Below are positions 7,511 through 17,018 of a stretch of 64,000 bases of DNA, piece by piece (within the stretch, counting starts at the first letter, position 1; each line of letters begins with the position of its first letter). The DNA comes from Paracoccus stylophorae (GTDB lineage Bacteria; Pseudomonadota; Alphaproteobacteria; Rhodobacterales; Rhodobacteraceae). Made by a program: the position numbers and the translations under genes. The notes under the pieces are model-generated. The model worked only from the letters and a program-made list of their open reading frames with translations, searched no databases and was not told where the DNA came from. The stretch covers positions 787,001-851,000 of the forward strand of contig NZ_CP067134.1 in NCBI RefSeq assembly GCF_028553765.1, read 5' to 3'.

Positions 7511-8883
7511 GCGGGGCCGGGCGCGGCAACCCGGCCGCCGATCCGGCGGATCGCTCGACCGGCAACTGGCTGAAATTCGTCATCCCCTCGGCGCTTGGCG
7601 CGGCGCTGTTCCTGCTGCCGGTGCCGGGGGCCGAGACATGGACGATCCCCTTCGGGGTGATGATCGACTGGCTGAACGCGAATTTCGCCGCCCTGCTGCG
7701 ATGGACGCTGGTCGCCGTGACCGTGACGTCGGGCCTGCTGACGCTGTGGTACAGCTATGGCCCCGGCACGCCCAGGACGCCGCTGATGATCCAGTATTTC
7801 CGCACCGGGCCGGTCTGGGTGCTGCTGCGCTGTCTGGGGGCGGTGTTCACGGTGCTGTACACGACCGGGGCGGGGCCGGAATGGATCACCTCGGGCGCGA
7901 CCGGCGGGACGGTCGTCGGATCGCTGATGGTCAATCTTCTGGCGCTGTTTGCGCTGGCGTCGTTCGGTCTGCCGCTGCTGTCGGATTACGGGTTCATGGA
8001 ATTCGTGGGCGCGCTGCTGTCGCGGGCGTTCCGGGTCCTGTTCCAGTTGCCTGGGCGTTCGGCCATTGACGGTCTGGCCTCGTGGCTGGGGGCGGCGCCG
8101 TTGGGGGTGATGCTGACGGTCCAGCAATACGACAAGGGCGTCTATACCACGCGCGAGGCGGCGACGGTCGCCACCACCTTCTCCATCGTCTCGATCCCGT
8201 TCTGCTATGTCATCGCCAGCCTGGTGGGACTGGCGGATGTGTTCTTCGCCTTCTACGGCTGCGTCTTCGCCATCGGGTTCGTCTGCGCGCTGATCCTGCC
8301 GCGGATTCCGCCGCTGACCTGGCTGCCCACCGACTACAAGCCCGGCACCTCGAACCACGTCGATGACACCGTGCACGAGGGCGAATCGCTTGTGCAGGCC
8401 GGAACGCGCCTCGGGCTTGCCCGCGCCCGCACCGCGCCGAACTTTCCCGATTTCATCAAAAGCGGGTTCGAGAACCTGGTCTTCATGTGGTTCTCTCTGG
8501 TGCCCGCGACGGTCGCCATCGCGATGATGGCGCTGGTGACGGTGGAATACACGCCCGTGTTCCAGTGGCTGTCCATGCCGTTCGTGCCGATCCTTGAATG
8601 GGCCGGCGTGGACGAGGCAAGGGCAGCGGCGCCATCGCTGGTCGTCGGGTTCGCGGACATGTATCTGCCCGCCCTGATCGGCAAAAGCATCGAAAGCCAG
8701 GAAACCCGCTTTCTGGTGGCGATCCTGTCCGTCTCGCAGCTGATCTACATGTCCGAGGTCGGGGCGATCCTGCTGCGCGCCAATCTGGGGCTGAATATCG
8801 GCCATCTGGCGATGATCTTTGTCATCCGCACCATCATCGCGACGCCTCTGGCGATCATTCTGGCCAAATACGTCGTGTTTTGA
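7507..8883 (+). CDS. YjiH-family membrane transporter (nucleoside-recognition/Gate domains)
   Basis: This is a 458-residue polytopic inner-membrane protein with roughly ten hydrophobic helices. It resembles the YjiH family, which carries nucleoside recognition (Gate) domains; characteristic stretches include the repeated Gate-like segments around residues 170-260 and the C-terminal VGAILLRANLGLNIGHL region. Substrates of YjiH proteins are not well established. Its position between the ureohydrolase (4-base overlap) and the stress and decarboxylase genes suggests uptake of arginine or a guanidino compound. That substrate is an inference from context only. Confidence 0.8.
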   Translation: MSGAGRGNPAADPADRSTGNWLKFVIPSALGAALFLLPVPGAETWTIPFGVMIDWLNANFAALLRWTLVAVTVTSGLLTLWYSYGPGTPRTPLMIQYFRTGPVWVLLRCLGAVFTVLYTTGAGPEWITSGATGGTVVGSLMVNLLALFALASFGLPLLSDYGFMEFVGALLSRAFRVLFQLPGRSAIDGLASWLGAAPLGVMLTVQQYDKGVYTTREAATVATTFSIVSIPFCYVIASLVGLADVFFAFYGCVFAIGFVCALILPRIPPLTWLPTDYKPGTSNHVDDTVHEGESLVQAGTRLGLARARTAPNFPDFIKSGFENLVFMWFSLVPATVAIAMMALVTVEYTPVFQWLSMPFVPILEWAGVDEARAAAPSLVVGFADMYLPALIGKSIESQETRFLVAILSVSQLIYMSEVGAILLRANLGLNIGHLAMIFVIRTIIATPLAIILAKYVVF

Positions 8884-8894
8884 GGAAGAACAGC

Positions 8895-9311
8895 ATGTCC
8901 AGCGAAACCGTGCTTGTGCCGATCGATGTCAGTGTCGATCACGACCGCAGCCGCATGTTCGACGAGGTCGCCGGAAGTGCCGCAAGGGGCGCACGGGTCG
9001 TGCTGATGACGGTGGTGCCCGAGGTCTATCTGCCCACCACCACCGACGCCAAGGGCATGATCAGGGCGATGATGGACCATGCCGCCACGCGGCTGGCCGA
9101 TGTGGCGGCCAGCGCGCCGTTCGACGTGGACCAGCAGATCGTCAGATACGGTCCCGTCGCGCCCGGCATCATCGACGTCGCCGCCGAGATTGACGCGACC
9201 CTGATCGTCATCAACGCGCGTTCGCGGGAAAAAGCCGCCTATCTTCTGGGGTCGGTGGCGTCGCGGGTGGCCAACCACGCCCGCTGTTCCGTTCATGTAG
9301 TAAGGGCCTGA
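8895..9311 (+). CDS. universal stress protein (UspA family)
   Basis: This is a single-domain Usp protein of 138 residues. It starts with the usual beta strand VLVPIDVS, and ends with the family segment beginning LLGSVASRVANHA and closing SVHVVRA. The ATP-binding G-x2-G-x9-G pattern is degenerate (INARSREKAAYLLGS), so nucleotide binding is uncertain. It sits eleven bases after the transporter gene and three before the TPP enzyme, so it is clearly within the operon. Usp proteins often travel with transporters and may modulate them; a specific role in guanidino metabolism is not known. Confidence 0.85.
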   Translation: MSSETVLVPIDVSVDHDRSRMFDEVAGSAARGARVVLMTVVPEVYLPTTTDAKGMIRAMMDHAATRLADVAASAPFDVDQQIVRYGPVAPGIIDVAAEIDATLIVINARSREKAAYLLGSVASRVANHARCSVHVVRA

Positions 9312-9314
9312 CAT

Positions 9315-10907
9315 ATGCCGACATTGGGTGAAGTGCTGCCGCGTCTGCTGCAGGATATGGGGATCGACACGGTGTTCGGCATCCCCGGCGTCCACACCGT
9401 CGAACTTTATCGCGGATTGCCCGCCACGAATCTGCGCCACATCACGCCGCGCCACGAACAGGGGGCGGGGTTCATGGCCGACGGCTATGCCCGCGTCACC
9501 GGGCGGCCGGCTGCCTGTTTCATCATCTCGGGCCCCGGCATGACCAATATCGCCACCGCGATGGGGCAAGCCTATGCCGACAGCATCCCGATGCTGGTGA
9601 TCTCGTCCGTCCTCAACCGCGACGAGATCGGGCGCGGCGAAGGCCGGCTGCACGAACTGAAAGACCAGTCCGCCACCGCCGAGGGTGTCGCCGCCTGGAG
9701 CCATACGGTCATGTCGCCCGCCGATCTGCCCGCGGTGCTGGATCGCGCCGCGGCCACCTTCAACAGCGCGCGGCCCCGGCCCGTGCATATCGAACTGCCC
9801 CTTGACGTGATCGTGGCCGAGGCCGGCGATCTGGCGCTGGCGCCATCCGTTCCGCGCCGTCCCGCGCCGGACGCCGCAGCCATCGCGCAGGCGGCCGACA
9901 TGCTGCGCGGCGCTGAACGCCCGCTGATGATCGTGGGCGGCGGCGCCTCGGGCGCGGCCGAGGCGGTGTCGCGGCTGGTTGCGGCCTTGGGTGCGCCGGT
10001 GGTGCCCACGATCAACGCCAAGGGCATCCTGCCGCCGGATCATCCGCTGCTGGTGGGCAGCCTGCTGCCGCAGCGCACGATCCTGGACGAACTGGCCGCA
10101 GCCGATGTGGTGCTGGCCATCGGGACCGAGCTGGGCGAGACGGATACGCTGCTGATGGGCGGCTATCCGCAGATCGGCGGCGCGCTGATCCGCATCGACA
10201 TCGAGGCCGAACAACTGACCCGCAACGCCGCCGCGACGCTTGGCATCGTGTCGGACGCCGGCGCTGCGGCCACGGCGCTGGCGGATGCGTTGCAGGGGCC
10301 GGCCCGTCAGGATGGCGCCAGCCGCACCAGCACGCTGCGCGAAGCCGGGCTGAAGGACATCGATCCGGCCTATGCCGCCCATGGCCGCATCCTGACTCGC
10401 CTGTCGAACGAGTTTCCGGGCCTGATCGTCGCGGGCGATTCCACCCAGCCCGTCTATGGCGCCAACCTGACCTATGACGCGCCGCAGCCGCGATCCTATT
10501 TCAATTCCTCCACCGGTTTTGGCACATTGGGCTACGGGCTGCCCGCCGCCTCGGGCGCCAGGCTGGCCTGTCCGGATCGTCCGGTCGTGTCGCTGATCGG
10601 GGACGGGGCGTTCCAGTTCACCCTGCCCGAACTGGCCACGGCAATCGAGCTTGCTCTGCCCCTGCCGATCCTGCTGTGGAACAATCGCGGTTACGGCGAG
10701 ATCAAGACCTATATGGCCGAACGCCAGATTCCGCAGATCGGGGTCGACATCTACACCCCGGATTTCCAGACCATCGCCAAGGGGTTCGGCGCAAAGGCCA
10801 TCCACGTCCACAGTCTGGACGCCTTGGTGGACGCGCTTGCGACCGCCTTTGCGGCGGACGGCCCGACCGTCATCGAACTGGACGACAAGGAGGCCCGGAC
10901 ATGGTGA
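9315..10907 (+). CDS. aruI: TPP-dependent 2-ketoarginine (5-guanidino-2-oxopentanoate) decarboxylase-like enzyme
   Basis: This is a 530-residue enzyme of the acetolactate synthase/benzoylformate decarboxylase superfamily. It has the three standard domains: N-terminal pyrimidine-binding with the glutamate in PRHEQGAGFMADGYAR, a central domain, and the C-terminal diphosphate-binding domain with GDG and, about 27 residues on, NN (residues about 433-460). In the AruI branch the reaction is decarboxylation of 2-ketoarginine to 4-guanidinobutyraldehyde. AruI is chosen over acetolactate synthase because no small regulatory subunit is adjacent and because of the flanking ureohydrolase and aldehyde dehydrogenase. 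Substrate assignment therefore depends on context. Confidence 0.75.
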   Translation: MPTLGEVLPRLLQDMGIDTVFGIPGVHTVELYRGLPATNLRHITPRHEQGAGFMADGYARVTGRPAACFIISGPGMTNIATAMGQAYADSIPMLVISSVLNRDEIGRGEGRLHELKDQSATAEGVAAWSHTVMSPADLPAVLDRAAATFNSARPRPVHIELPLDVIVAEAGDLALAPSVPRRPAPDAAAIAQAADMLRGAERPLMIVGGGASGAAEAVSRLVAALGAPVVPTINAKGILPPDHPLLVGSLLPQRTILDELAAADVVLAIGTELGETDTLLMGGYPQIGGALIRIDIEAEQLTRNAAATLGIVSDAGAAATALADALQGPARQDGASRTSTLREAGLKDIDPAYAAHGRILTRLSNEFPGLIVAGDSTQPVYGANLTYDAPQPRSYFNSSTGFGTLGYGLPAASGARLACPDRPVVSLIGDGAFQFTLPELATAIELALPLPILLWNNRGYGEIKTYMAERQIPQIGVDIYTPDFQTIAKGFGAKAIHVHSLDALVDALATAFAADGPTVIELDDKEARTW

Positions 10908-12358
10908 AGCCCCCCGAACATCTGGTCCGCCGCGACCGTCCGCTGTTCATCGACGGCGCGTGGCATGCGGGTGAAGGCGACGACACCATCGAGGTCGTCG
11001 ATCCGTGCCGGGGCGACAGCTTTGCCACACTCGGCACCGCGTCGGCCGCGCAGATCGAAACCGCCGCCAAGGCCGCCGACCGCGCCTTTCACGACTGGCG
11101 GCACAGCAGCGGGAAACGGCGGGCCGAATTGCTGAGCGGGATCGCCGATGGCCTCGCCGCGCGGCGGGAAGGGCTGATATCGCTGCAAATGCTCAATAAC
11201 GGCAAGCCGCGGCCCGAGGCAGAGATTGACCTGTCGGATGCCGAGGCGTGTTTCCGATACTATGCCGACCTGGCCCGCGACCTGGACGAGGTGCCAGCGC
11301 CCGAAAGGATGAGCGATCCCGACTGGCTGGGCCTGCGCCGGTCCGCGCCCATCGGGCCGGTGGGCATGATCGTGCCGTGGAATTTCCCCTTGGTGACAAG
11401 TGCCTGGAAACTGGCACCGGCACTGGCTGCCGGGTGCACTGCGGTGCTGAAAGTATCCGAAATGACGCCGCTGGCCGAACTGGTCTATGGCGATATCGCG
11501 TCCGAGATCGGCCTGCCGCCCGGCGTGCTGAACATCGTCACCGGGTTTGCGGGGGCGGGGCAGGCGATCACATCCGATCCGCATTTCCGCAAATTCTCGT
11601 TCACCGGATCGAACGCGGTCGGCGCGATGGTGATGGCGGCGGCGGCAAAGCGCACCGTTCCCGTCTCGCTTGAACTTGGCGGAAAATCCCCCATCGTCGT
11701 CACGTCGGACGCCGATCTGGATCAGGCGGTCGAACTGATCGCGGGCGGGATCTTTTTCAACTGCGGACAGATGTGTTCGGCGACCTCGCGGCTGATCGTC
11801 GAGAACGGGATCGCCGACCGCCTGCTTGACGCCCTGGTTGCGGCGGCGGAATCGCTGAAGATCGGCGCGCCGGACAGCGCCGAGATGGGACCGATCACCA
11901 CCCGCCCGCAATACGACCAGATCGAGCGGCATCTGGCGCGCGCCAGATCGCAGGATGTGCGCTGCCTGACCGGCGGCGCGTTGATTGAGGACCTTCCGGG
12001 ATATTTCGTGCAACCGACGATCTACGACGATGTGGACCGCGACAGCTTTCTGTGGCGGGACGAGTTGTTCGGGCCGATCCTGTCGGTCCGCCGCTTCACC
12101 GGCGACGATCAGGCGGTCGAGTTGGCCAACGATACCGCGTTCGGCCTTGTCGGCACCGTCGTCAGCGGCGATCCGGATCGCGCCGCCCGCCTGGGCGACA
12201 GGATCGACGCCGGACATGTCTGGATCAACGCCCCTCAGATCATCCTGCCCGACAGCCTGTGGGGCGGCTTCAGGGCCAGCGGGATCGGACGCGAACTGGG
12301 CCGCGCGGGTCTGGAGTCGTATCGCGAACAGAAGATCCTGACGCTGCCTGCGGAGTAG
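10901..12358 (+). CDS. kauB: aldehyde dehydrogenase, probable 4-guanidinobutyraldehyde dehydrogenase
   Basis: This is a 485-residue NAD(P)+-dependent aldehyde dehydrogenase. Catalytic Glu lies in LELGGKSP, catalytic Cys in NCGQMCSA, and the cofactor site is preceded by PWNFPL; the FTGS motif is present. It overlaps the end of the TPP enzyme by seven bases, and AAGGAGG lies just before the ATG at 10901, marking tight translational coupling. In the arginine transaminase pathway KauB oxidises 4-guanidinobutyraldehyde to 4-guanidinobutyrate, the substrate for the first gene of this operon. Betaine-aldehyde or other aldehyde specificity cannot be excluded from sequence. Confidence 0.8.
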   Translation: MVKPPEHLVRRDRPLFIDGAWHAGEGDDTIEVVDPCRGDSFATLGTASAAQIETAAKAADRAFHDWRHSSGKRRAELLSGIADGLAARREGLISLQMLNNGKPRPEAEIDLSDAEACFRYYADLARDLDEVPAPERMSDPDWLGLRRSAPIGPVGMIVPWNFPLVTSAWKLAPALAAGCTAVLKVSEMTPLAELVYGDIASEIGLPPGVLNIVTGFAGAGQAITSDPHFRKFSFTGSNAVGAMVMAAAAKRTVPVSLELGGKSPIVVTSDADLDQAVELIAGGIFFNCGQMCSATSRLIVENGIADRLLDALVAAAESLKIGAPDSAEMGPITTRPQYDQIERHLARARSQDVRCLTGGALIEDLPGYFVQPTIYDDVDRDSFLWRDELFGPILSVRRFTGDDQAVELANDTAFGLVGTVVSGDPDRAARLGDRIDAGHVWINAPQIILPDSLWGGFRASGIGRELGRAGLESYREQKILTLPAE

Positions 12359-12400
12359 GCCGGTTCTCGCCATGATCCGGCTGGCTTGACGTCATGCCCC

Positions 12401-12430
12401 GCCCGACCTACCTGCCGAAGGTCGGGCAGG
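12401..12430 (+). terminator. hairpin pair downstream of the guanidino operon
   Basis: A 9-bp perfect stem, GCCCGACCT at 12401-12409 with AGGTCGGGC at 12419-12427, lies 43 bases after the aldehyde dehydrogenase stop. An alternative stem, CCTGCC at 12411-12416 with GGCAGG at 12425-12430, would exclude the first. There is no T run, so if it terminates it is not a classic intrinsic terminator; it may protect the 3' end. Confidence 0.45.
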
Positions 12431-12536
12431 GGCGCATACGCGCATCCTGCAAGACTGGGTCCGCGACGCCTGAGACCCCATATGCACAGCCGGTGCCGCA
12501 GACGGACCGCGCGCCCGTCCGCAAGGAGATCAGACG

Positions 12537-13811
12537 ATGAACCAGACGCCGGCTGACGAACCCAGGCCGCTGACATTCGAAAGCGACAAGGGGTCGACCA
12601 GATCGCGATGGGTGGCGGGCGGCCTTGCGCTGGCCATCGCCGGCTGGATGGGCAGCGGCTATGTTCTGCCCTCCGACGATGCCACGCAGCAGCCCGTCCG
12701 ATCCGCCGCGCGCAAGCCCGTCACCGTCGCCGTGCGCCATTCCGTGGCCGAGCAGGTCGAACAGGTCTTCGTGGCGGAAGGGCAGGCGTTGCCGGACCGC
12801 GATACGCCGATCCGGGCCGAGACATCGGGCAAGATCGCCGAGGTGCTGGTCGCCAAGGGCGACGATCTGGACGCCGGGCAGGTGATCGCGCGGTTCGACA
12901 CCTCGGCCCGCCAGTCCGATCTGGCCCGCGCCACGGAAGAGCTGAACCGCGCGCAGCGCGAATTCGACAATGCCAGCGCACTGGTCGAGCGTGGCGTGGC
13001 GACGGTGGACCGGCTGGCGCAGGCGCGCGCAAGCCTGGCCGCGGCCGAGGCCGGCGTGACCGCGGCCCAGGAGGCGCTGCGCGACACCGAAATCCGCGCG
13101 CCTTTCGCAGGGCGGCTTGAAGCGCTGGACATCGACGCCGGCGAATTCGTGTCGTTGGGCGCCGATGTCGGTCGGATCGTGGACAACACGCCGCTGACGA
13201 TCCGCATCCAGATCCCGCAGCAGGCGCTGCGCGACATCAAGGTCGGCCAGACCGCCGAGGTGGATTTCATCACCGGCGAGACCGGGACCGGCAAGGTCCA
13301 GTTCGTCGGCACCAGTGCCGATGCCGAAACCCGCACCTTTCTGGCCGAGATCGAGGTTCCGAACGCCGATCGCAGCATCCCGGCCGGGATCAGCGCGCAG
13401 CTGCGCATCCCGACGGGCACGCAGACCGCGCATTTCGTCTCGCCCGCGATCCTGTCGCTGGACACGGATGGCACGTTGGGGATCAAGACGGTGAACGGCG
13501 ACAATGTGGTGGAATTCCACAAGATCGCGATTGTCCGCGCCCAGACCGACGGGATCTGGGTGTCGGGCCTGCCCGATGAGGCGCAGATCATCTCGATCGG
13601 TCAGGGCTTCGTCAACGATGGCGAAACGGTCGATCCGCAGCCAGAGGGGGATGGCGACGACGGCCTGTCCTCGCCCCAGCCCCCGGTTCCCGGCGCGCCC
13701 GAGGCCACGGCACCCGCGCAGCCGGGCGGACAGATCATCGCGACCACGCCGGACGGGGACATGCCCCTGGAAGGGCCCGCCGATGACGGCGGGCGGAAGG
13801 CGATCCGATGA
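12537..13811 (+). CDS. RND efflux periplasmic adaptor subunit (MFP)
   Basis: This is a 424-residue membrane-fusion protein. It has an N-terminal membrane anchor at about residues 22-40, a lipoyl-like half-motif around ETSGKIAEVLVAKGDDLDAG, a predicted alpha-hairpin at about 120-185, the second lipoyl half (RAPFAGRLEALDIDAGEFV) and beta-barrel/membrane-proximal domains. A Pro/Gly-rich acidic tail of about 60 residues ends the protein. It links an RND pump to an outer-membrane channel. It overlaps the pump gene by four bases (ATGA). No outer-membrane TolC-like gene is in the cluster, so the channel must be supplied from elsewhere. Confidence 0.92.
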   Translation: MNQTPADEPRPLTFESDKGSTRSRWVAGGLALAIAGWMGSGYVLPSDDATQQPVRSAARKPVTVAVRHSVAEQVEQVFVAEGQALPDRDTPIRAETSGKIAEVLVAKGDDLDAGQVIARFDTSARQSDLARATEELNRAQREFDNASALVERGVATVDRLAQARASLAAAEAGVTAAQEALRDTEIRAPFAGRLEALDIDAGEFVSLGADVGRIVDNTPLTIRIQIPQQALRDIKVGQTAEVDFITGETGTGKVQFVGTSADAETRTFLAEIEVPNADRSIPAGISAQLRIPTGTQTAHFVSPAILSLDTDGTLGIKTVNGDNVVEFHKIAIVRAQTDGIWVSGLPDEAQIISIGQGFVNDGETVDPQPEGDGDDGLSSPQPPVPGAPEATAPAQPGGQIIATTPDGDMPLEGPADDGGRKAIR

Positions 13812-16800
13812 ACGGCCTGATCGACGCCGCCTTCAGCCGCAGCCGCGTCGTGGTCATGACCCTGGTGATGATCATGGTCGTGGGCGCCTATGCCTATGTG
13901 ACGATCCCCAAGGAAAGCGCACCCGAGATCCCGATCCCGATCTTCTATGTCTCGACCACGCTGGACGGCATCTCTCCCGCCGATTCCGAACGTCTGCTGG
14001 TCGAACCGCTGGAGACCGAGCTGAGCGCGATCGAGGGGCTGAAGGAGATGACCGGCCATGCCGGCGAAGGCTATGCCAGCGTCCAGCTTGAGTTCGAGCC
14101 GGGTTTCGATTCCGAAGCCGCGCTGGACAAGGTCAGGGAGGGCGTGGACCGCGCGACCCCCGAACTGCCCGAAGACGCCACCGATCCGGTCGTGACCGAG
14201 ATCAACACCGCGCTTTTCCCGATCCTGACGGTCATCCTGTCCGGCCCCGTCCCCGAGCGCACGCTGAACACCCTGACCGAAGAATTGTCCGACCGGATCG
14301 AGGGCCTGACCGGCGTGCTGGAGGTCGATGTCGGCGGCGCGCGCGACGAACTGCTTGAGGTGCTGATCGACCCCACCGTGTTCGAGACCTACAATATCAG
14401 CTTCGAAGAGCTGATCGGCCAGATCAACCGCAACAACCGGCTGATCGCGGCCGGCGCGATCGAGAACGGCGCGGGCCGCATCGTGCTGAAAGTGCCGGGG
14501 CTGATCGAGGATATCGGCGATGTCATGGCCCTGCCGGTGAAGGTGCGCGGCGACACGGTCGTGACCTTCGGCGACGTCGCCACCATCCGCCGCACCTTCG
14601 AGGACCCCACCGGGTTCGCGCGCATCGACGGCCAGCCCGCGCTGGCGCTGGAGGTCAAGAAGCGGTCCGGTTCCAACATCATCGAGACCGTGGCCGCGGT
14701 GCGCGGCCTGATCGAGGCGGCACAGGCCGACTGGCCCGACAGCGTGACCATCGACTATATGCAGGACGAAAGCGAGCAGGTGGAAACCATGCTCAGCGAT
14801 CTTGAGGCGAACGTGATCGCCGCGGTGATCCTGGTGATGATCGTGATCGTCTGGGCGTTGGGCATCCGGTCGGCCCTGCTGGTCGGGCTGGCGATTCCGG
14901 GGGCGTTTCTGGCGGGCGTCACGGCGCTGCTGTTCATGGGCTATACCATGAACCTCGTCGTGCTGTTCTCGCTGATCCTGGTCGTGGGGATGCTGGTCGA
15001 TGGCGCCATCGTCACCACCGAACTGGCCGACCGCCGGTTGCAGGCGGGCGACGCGCCCAAGGCCGCCTATGCCTTTGCCGCAAAACGCATGGCATGGCCG
15101 ATCATCGCCTCCACCGCGACGACGCTGTCGGTCTTTTTCCCGCTGCTGTTCTGGTCCGGCACGGTGGGCGAGTTCATGAAGTTCCTGCCGATCACCGTCA
15201 TCCTGACGCTGACCGCGTCGCTGTTCATGGCGCTTGTCTTCATCCCGGTGGTGGGCGGCATCATCGGCAAGAAGCCGCCGCAATCGGCCAGGGACAAGGC
15301 CACGCTGCACGCCGCCGAACGGGGCGATCCGCGCGACCTGACGGGGTTCACCGGCGCCTATATCAAGGTGCTGCAATTCGCGATCCTGCGGCCGTGGGCG
15401 ACGTTGCTGATGGCGATTTCGTTCCTGCTGGCGGGGTTCGGCGCCTATGGGCAATTCGGCAACGGCATCAGCTTTTTTCCGTCGGTCGAACCGGAATTCG
15501 CGCAGGTGCAGGTCCGCGCCAGCGACAATTTCTCGATCTTCGAAAAGGACGCCCTGGTGCGCCGGGTCGAGGAACGCCTGTTCGAATACGACGAGATCGC
15601 GTCGGTCTATGCCCGTTCGGGCAGTTCCAATCAGGATGCGGCGGACCTGATCGGCACCATCCAGCTTGAACTGACGGAATGGGACACGCGCCGCCCCGCC
15701 GCCATCATCGCCGAGGATATCCGCGCCGACATGGCGACCATTCCGGGCATCGACGTCCAGGTCGAAACCGCCTCGTCCGGCCCCTCGGCCGGGAAACCGA
15801 TCAACCTGCGCGTCCGCGCCCGCGACCCGCAGGATCAGCAGGCCGCCGTCGAACGCATTCGCGCCGCGATGGACGAGATCGGCGGCTTTACCGATGTCAC
15901 CGACACGCGGCCGCTGCCCGGCGTCGAATGGCGCATCACCGTCAACCGGTCCGAGGCCGCGCGTTTCGGTGCCGATGTCTCGTCCCTGGGTCAGGCGGTG
16001 CAGTTGCTGACGCGCGGCATCACCGTGGCCGATTATCGCCCAAGCGACGCGGACGGCACCGTCGATATCAATGTGCGCTTTCCGGCCGACGAACGCACGC
16101 TGGAAGAGCTTCAGTCGCTGCGCGTTCCGACCTCGGCCGGGCTGGTCCCGATCTCGAACTTCGTGACCTTCGCGCCCAGCCCGCGCAGCGGCACCATCAC
16201 CCGCGTCGATCAGCGCCGCGTCATCACCATCGAGGCGAACGTGGCCCCCGGCGTGCTGGTCAACGATCAGGTCGTCGCGCTGCAATCGGCCATCGACAAG
16301 ATGGACCTGCCCGACAGCGTCGAGGCGACCTTCGCCGGCGAGGCGCAGGACCAGACCGATGCCATGACCTTCCTTGTCGGCGCGTTCGTGACGGCGATCT
16401 TCCTGATGTTCGTGATCCTGGTGATCCAGTTCAACAGCTTCTATCAGGCCTTCATCGTGATGAGCGCCATCGTCTTTTCTATCGCCGGGGTTCTTTTCGG
16501 CCTGATCGTGACCGGCCGTCCCTTCGGCGTCGTCATGGGCGGAATCGGGGTGATCGCGCTGGCCGGGATCGTGGTGAACAACAACATCGTGCTGATCGAC
16601 ACCTATAACGACCTGAAGAAGGCCGGCCTGTCGCCGCTGGAGTCCGCGCTGCGCACCGGGGCACAGCGTCTGCGGCCGGTGGTCCTGACATCGGTGACCA
16701 CGGCCCTGGGGCTGATGCCGATGGTGATCGGGGTGAACCTGAACTTCTTCACGCGCGAAATCGTCTATGGCGCGCCATCGACGCAATGGTGGACGGAACT

Positions 16801-16939
16801 CAGTTCCGCCATTGCGGGCGGACTTCTGATCGCCACGGTGCTGACGCTGATCGTGACGCCCGCCATGCTGATGCTGGGCGAAAAACGGTCACGGCGGGCG
16901 CAGCCTTCGGCGGACCTCGCCACCCGGCAGCCGGCATGA
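13808..16939 (+). CDS. RND efflux permease subunit (AcrB/MdtB-like)
   Basis: This is a 1043-residue inner-membrane proton-driven efflux pump with the duplicated RND layout: one N-terminal helix, a large periplasmic loop, a helix bundle at about residues 335-500, a second loop and a C-terminal bundle at about 860-1025. In transmembrane helix 4 the sequence is VDGAIV, so of the AcrB Asp407-Asp408 pair only the first (D398) is kept. In helix 10 the place of AcrB Lys940 is taken by Asn (VVNNNIVLID, about 924). The proton relay is thus of a variant kind, seen in other RND branches. The substrate is unknown. Confidence 0.93.
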   Translation: MNGLIDAAFSRSRVVVMTLVMIMVVGAYAYVTIPKESAPEIPIPIFYVSTTLDGISPADSERLLVEPLETELSAIEGLKEMTGHAGEGYASVQLEFEPGFDSEAALDKVREGVDRATPELPEDATDPVVTEINTALFPILTVILSGPVPERTLNTLTEELSDRIEGLTGVLEVDVGGARDELLEVLIDPTVFETYNISFEELIGQINRNNRLIAAGAIENGAGRIVLKVPGLIEDIGDVMALPVKVRGDTVVTFGDVATIRRTFEDPTGFARIDGQPALALEVKKRSGSNIIETVAAVRGLIEAAQADWPDSVTIDYMQDESEQVETMLSDLEANVIAAVILVMIVIVWALGIRSALLVGLAIPGAFLAGVTALLFMGYTMNLVVLFSLILVVGMLVDGAIVTTELADRRLQAGDAPKAAYAFAAKRMAWPIIASTATTLSVFFPLLFWSGTVGEFMKFLPITVILTLTASLFMALVFIPVVGGIIGKKPPQSARDKATLHAAERGDPRDLTGFTGAYIKVLQFAILRPWATLLMAISFLLAGFGAYGQFGNGISFFPSVEPEFAQVQVRASDNFSIFEKDALVRRVEERLFEYDEIASVYARSGSSNQDAADLIGTIQLELTEWDTRRPAAIIAEDIRADMATIPGIDVQVETASSGPSAGKPINLRVRARDPQDQQAAVERIRAAMDEIGGFTDVTDTRPLPGVEWRITVNRSEAARFGADVSSLGQAVQLLTRGITVADYRPSDADGTVDINVRFPADERTLEELQSLRVPTSAGLVPISNFVTFAPSPRSGTITRVDQRRVITIEANVAPGVLVNDQVVALQSAIDKMDLPDSVEATFAGEAQDQTDAMTFLVGAFVTAIFLMFVILVIQFNSFYQAFIVMSAIVFSIAGVLFGLIVTGRPFGVVMGGIGVIALAGIVVNNNIVLIDTYNDLKKAGLSPLESALRTGAQRLRPVVLTSVTTALGLMPMVIGVNLNFFTREIVYGAPSTQWWTELSSAIAGGLLIATVLTLIVTPAMLMLGEKRSRRAQPSADLATRQPA

Positions 16940-17018
16940 ACGCCCACCCTTGCACGATTGCCGCACACGGACGATCATCCGACCGGCGCCAATGACACAG
17001 CCAAGCGAGGGACCGCAG

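Noticed and set aside
9315-10907. Acetolactate synthase large subunit (ilvB)
   Set aside because: No ilvN small subunit or other branched-chain gene is near, and the guanidino context fits 2-ketoarginine decarboxylase better. It remains the main alternative.
13601-16786. Very long open frame on the minus strand, opposite the RND pump
   Set aside because: It is the antisense shadow of a high-GC gene: His/Arg/Gln/Asp-rich, no domain, while the plus strand encodes a complete RND pump.
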